Part shown: one piece after another, positions 5,883 to 8,045 of the stretch | How the letters are laid out: every line of letters starts with the position of its first letter | Position numbering within the stretch: the first letter of the stretch is position 1 | Source: Rhodobacterales bacterium | Lineage (GTDB): Bacteria; Pseudomonadota; Alphaproteobacteria; Rhodobacterales; Rhodobacteraceae | Assembly (NCBI GenBank): GCA_013298675.1 | Contig: JAAFIJ010000109.1 | Location: forward strand, 1 to 8,045 | Direction of reading: 5' to 3' | Length of the DNA: 8,045 nt | Program-made: the position numbers and the translations under genes | The notes under the pieces: generated by a model | What the model was told of the DNA's origin: nothing | Databases searched by the model: none | The model's input: the letters and a program-made list of their open reading frames with translations, nothing else

Positions 5883-5899
5883 TTGGCACCGAACCTGCT
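5883..5899 (+). promoter_or_regulatory. Candidate sigma-54 (-24/-12) promoter for nadE
   Basis: TTGGCAC (5883-5889) and CTGCT (5895-5899) match the RpoN consensus TTGGCAC-N5-TTGCT with one mismatch in the downstream box. The invariant GG (5885-5886) and GC (5897-5898) have exactly 10 bp between them. Transcription would start near 5910, leaving about 23 nt before the nadE ATG with room for its AAGGA. No upstream activator site was identified. Confidence 0.4.
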
Positions 5900-5932
5900 A
5901 GAACCAAACAAAAGTGGACAAGGACTGTATCG

Positions 5933-7591
5933 ATGGCCGAATCTTTTCGTCTGACGCTTGCGCAATTGAACCCGACCGTCGGGGCCATTGACGCGAATAT
6001 CGCGCTTGCTCTGACCGCATGGCAAGAGGGGCGCGCCGCTGGCGCACAGATGGTCGCTTTGACCGAGATGTTCGTGACCGGCTATCAAACACAGGATTTG
6101 GTGATGAAACCCGCCTTTGCCTTGCATGCGATGCGCGGGTTGCAAGACCTGGCCACCAAGATCATCGATGGCCCCGCTTTGGGGATCGGGGGGCCGCACC
6201 TGAAAGACGGCAAACTCTATAACGCTTACTATATCCTTGCCGAAGGTCAGATCGCGCATGTCGTGTTAAAGCATGATTTGCCCAATGATGGGGTGTTTGA
6301 CGAAAAGCGCATTTTCGCGTCGGCCCCGCTGCAAGGCCCCTATAAGATTGGACCTTTGCGCATCGGCACGCCGATTTGCGAAGATGCTTGGCACCCTGAA
6401 GTGGCCGAAATGCTGGGCGAGACGGGCGCGCAAATTCTGTTGGTGCCAAATGGTTCGCCCTATCATCGTGGCAAGCCCGCAGTGCGTACCAATCTGATGG
6501 TCGCGCGTGTGGTGGAAACGGGATTGCCGCTGATCTATCTGAACATGATCGGCGGGCAGGATGATCAGGTGTTCGACGGCGCGTCGTTTGTGTTGAACCC
6601 TGGCGGAGAGTTGATGGCGCAGCTGCCGCAATTTGAAACCTGTGTCACCCATATTGATTTTGTGGAAACCGCAGATGGCTGGCGCGCAATGCCCGGCCTG
6701 CGTGCATTGCTGCCTCGTGCGATTGAGGCTGATTATGCCGCGATGGTGATGTCGGTGCGCGACTATCTGGCGAAAACCGGCTTTAAAAAGGTGTTGCTCG
6801 GTCTGTCGGGCGGGATCGATAGCGCGATTGTAGCGGCCATCGCTTCCGACGCGATCGGACCGGAAAATGTGCGCTGCGTGATGCTGCCGTCGCAGTTTAC
6901 CTCGCAAGCGTCGTTGGATGATGCGTCGCAAGTGGCGCATGCGCTGGGCTGCCGGTTGGACACGGTTCCAATTACCGGTGCCCAAGGCGCGGTGGGCGAT
7001 GCCCTTGCGCCCTTGTTCGCGGACACCGCGCCCGGCATCACCGAAGAAAACATCCAGTCTCGCCTGCGCGGGTTGATGTTGATGGCGATGTCCAACAAGT
7101 TTGGCGAAATGCTGATGACCACTGGCAACAAATCCGAAATGTGCGTCGGTTACTGCACGATTTACGGCGACATGAACGGTGGGTATAACCCGTTGAAAGA
7201 CTTGTACAAAACGCGTGTATTTGACACCTGTCGCTGGCGCAATGCCAACCATCGGCCATGGATGCTTGGGCCAGCTGCCGAAGTGATCCCGGCGCGCGTG
7301 ATCGACAAACCCCCATCGGCAGAGTTGCGCGACAACCAAAAAGATGAAGACAGCCTGCCACCCTATCCCGTGCTGGACGCCATTCTAGACGGGCTGATTG
7401 ACCAAGAGCTGTCGGTCGGCGAACTGGTCGCCCGCGGCTATGATCATGCGACGGTCAAAAAGGTCGAATCGCTGATCTACATCAGTGAATACAAAAGGTA
7501 TCAGTCAGCGCCGGGTACTCGCCTGACACGCCGCGCCTTGTCGTTTGACCGCCGTTACCCACTGGTCAACCGCTGGCGGGACATCGGTTGA
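5933..7591 (+). CDS. nadE: Glutamine-dependent NAD+ synthase
   Basis: This two-domain cytosolic enzyme of 552 residues makes NAD+ from deamido-NAD+ (nicotinic acid adenine dinucleotide) with ATP and ammonia released from glutamine, the last step of NAD synthesis. The N-terminal nitrilase-type glutaminase domain (about 5-260) has the triad E45 (LTEMF), K113 (LKHDLPND) and C149 (PICEDAW). The C-terminal synthetase domain has the ATP pyrophosphatase loop SGGIDS at 292-297, then TTGNKSE and GDMNGGYNPLKDLYKT. The C-terminus is the usual DRRYP-LVNRWRD type. The length is normal for the alphaproteobacterial glutamine-dependent form. The start at 5933 is supported by AAGGA (5920-5924) with an 8-nt spacer; the frame extends upstream to 5792 but that part opposes the MORN gene and its promoter. 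The stop TGA overlaps the ATG of the YnfA-like gene. A possible sigma-54 promoter upstream would link it to nitrogen status. Confidence 0.96.
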   Translation: MAESFRLTLAQLNPTVGAIDANIALALTAWQEGRAAGAQMVALTEMFVTGYQTQDLVMKPAFALHAMRGLQDLATKIIDGPALGIGGPHLKDGKLYNAYYILAEGQIAHVVLKHDLPNDGVFDEKRIFASAPLQGPYKIGPLRIGTPICEDAWHPEVAEMLGETGAQILLVPNGSPYHRGKPAVRTNLMVARVVETGLPLIYLNMIGGQDDQVFDGASFVLNPGGELMAQLPQFETCVTHIDFVETADGWRAMPGLRALLPRAIEADYAAMVMSVRDYLAKTGFKKVLLGLSGGIDSAIVAAIASDAIGPENVRCVMLPSQFTSQASLDDASQVAHALGCRLDTVPITGAQGAVGDALAPLFADTAPGITEENIQSRLRGLMLMAMSNKFGEMLMTTGNKSEMCVGYCTIYGDMNGGYNPLKDLYKTRVFDTCRWRNANHRPWMLGPAAEVIPARVIDKPPSAELRDNQKDEDSLPPYPVLDAILDGLIDQELSVGELVARGYDHATVKKVESLIYISEYKRYQSAPGTRLTRRALSFDRRYPLVNRWRDIG

Positions 7592-7908
7592 TGGCCTATG
7601 CACTCTATGCTTTTGCGGCCTTGGCCGAGATCGCTGGGTGCTTTGCTGTCTGGATGTGGTGGCGAGAAGGGGCGTCGGCCTATTGGTTGATCCCGGGTGC
7701 GCTGGCGCTTGCGGTCTTTGCTTTTCTGCTGGCTTTGACCCCCACAGATGCCGCTGGCCGTAGCTTTGCCGCCTATGCGGGAGTCTATCTGGGCGCGTCC
7801 CTGCTCTGGCTGCGGTTCGTTGACGGTCAAACGCTTTTGACCAGTGACGTGATCGGCGCAGTGTTTGGGATATTGGGCGCCGTCGTGATCATTTGGGGCG
7901 CAAGTTAA
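7591..7908 (+). CDS. YnfA/UPF0060 family small membrane protein
   Basis: This 105-residue integral membrane protein has four predicted transmembrane helices, around residues 3-23 (ALYAFAALAEIAGCFAVWMW), 31-49 (AYWLIPGALALAVFAFLLA), 60-77 and 84-103. The family is recognised from the N-terminal AEIAGCFAVWMWWREG, the central ALTPTDAAGRSFAAYAGVY and the C-terminal DVIGAVFGILGAVVIIWGA; E. coli YnfA is 108 residues. The family resembles small multidrug resistance proteins in size and topology, and some members have been linked to drug efflux, but the physiological role is not settled. The ATG shares one base with the nadE stop (TGATG), so it is probably translated by reinitiation from nadE. It ends 15 bp before the convergent gene to the right. 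Confidence 0.88.
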   Translation: MAYALYAFAALAEIAGCFAVWMWWREGASAYWLIPGALALAVFAFLLALTPTDAAGRSFAAYAGVYLGASLLWLRFVDGQTLLTSDVIGAVFGILGAVVIIWGAS

Positions 7909-7923
7909 CACCAAAGAATGCGT

Positions 7924-8045
7924 CTATTCGACGATCTCGATCACCGTTTCGAAGGATCCTGTTTTAGCAGAGTTCTTATCGCGGAACGTTGTGAGCAACA
8001 GATAGCGACCGGGCTCAAACCCACTCAGATTATAGGTCAAATTGG
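7924..8045 (-). CDS. C-terminal end of an unidentified protein
   Basis: The minus strand has an open frame entering from the right edge and ending at TAG (7926-7924), about 40 residues. It includes LSGFEPGRYLLLTTFRDKN and ends TVIEIVE. The alternation of hydrophobic and polar residues and the FEPGRYLLLTTFRD motif resemble the last strands of an immunoglobulin-like or carbohydrate-binding beta-sandwich, as in the C-terminal domain of many exported proteins. It is convergent with the YnfA-like gene across 15 bp with no visible terminator. The stop, the coding-like composition and the lack of another gene here support it, but the function cannot be assigned from this fragment. Confidence 0.6.
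   Translation of the reverse strand, partial: NLTYNLSGFEPGRYLLLTTFRDKNSAKTGSFETVIEIVE

Noticed and set aside
5812..5988. N-terminal extension of the MORN protein to the ATG at 5988
   Set aside because: It would overlap the nadE start antisense, lies upstream of the likely promoter, and would bury the signal peptide about 60 residues inside the protein.
6266..7339. Minus-strand open frame of 357 codons opposite nadE
   Set aside because: The plus-strand frame carries all NAD+ synthase motifs; the antisense product is His/Arg/Gln-rich and resembles no family.
7909..7923. Possible terminator between the YnfA-like gene and the convergent partial gene
   Set aside because: The 15-bp gap and its flanks show no convincing stem or T-run.

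Overview
The window looks like chromosome of a GC-rich alphaproteobacterium, most likely a Rhodobacterales (Roseobacter-type) member. The grounds are the ChoX-type quaternary-amine binding protein beside a BetI-type regulator, the two-domain glutamine-dependent NAD+ synthase, the form of LeuA, and weak or absent Shine-Dalgarno sites at several starts. This placement comes from recognising protein families by eye, not from a database search.

Layout. (a) 1-1702, minus strand: a ChoX-like periplasmic binding protein, followed with no gap by a zinc-dependent alcohol dehydrogenase that runs off the left edge. (b) 1703-1806: divergent control region with a perfect 34-bp palindrome and two small GAAA-tetraloop hairpins. 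(c) 1807-2421, plus: BetI-like TetR repressor. (d) 2437-2476: hairpin between convergent genes. (e) 2489-4081, minus: leuA, 2-isopropylmalate synthase. (f) 4082-4377: leuA leader region, which encodes an apparent leucine-rich leader peptide and a set of mutually exclusive RNA stems. (g) 4378-5811, minus: secreted MORN-repeat protein with 18 regular 23-residue repeats plus a degenerate one. (h) 5812-5932: divergent promoter region with a candidate sigma-54 site. (i) 5933-7591, plus: glutamine-dependent NAD+ synthase, overlapping by one base with (j) a YnfA/UPF0060 small membrane protein at 7591-7908. (k) 7924-8045, minus: C-terminal end of an unrecognised protein.

How it fits together. The left part looks like a small uptake-and-oxidation unit for a choline-like alcohol, controlled by a divergent BetI-type repressor through the palindrome. 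No ABC permease or ATPase gene is visible, so the binding protein is either an orphan or served by a transporter elsewhere. The middle is leucine biosynthesis, apparently controlled by ribosome stalling on a leader peptide. The right part is NAD synthesis with a coupled small membrane protein. The most interesting items are the leuA leader, whose stems lack a U-tract and whose key arm can also pair with the leuA start codons, and the binding protein-dehydrogenase pair with an altered ligand loop. No IS element, CRISPR array, tRNA or rRNA was seen. No gene-free stretch exceeds 300 bases; the longest, 4082-4377, is the leuA leader region.
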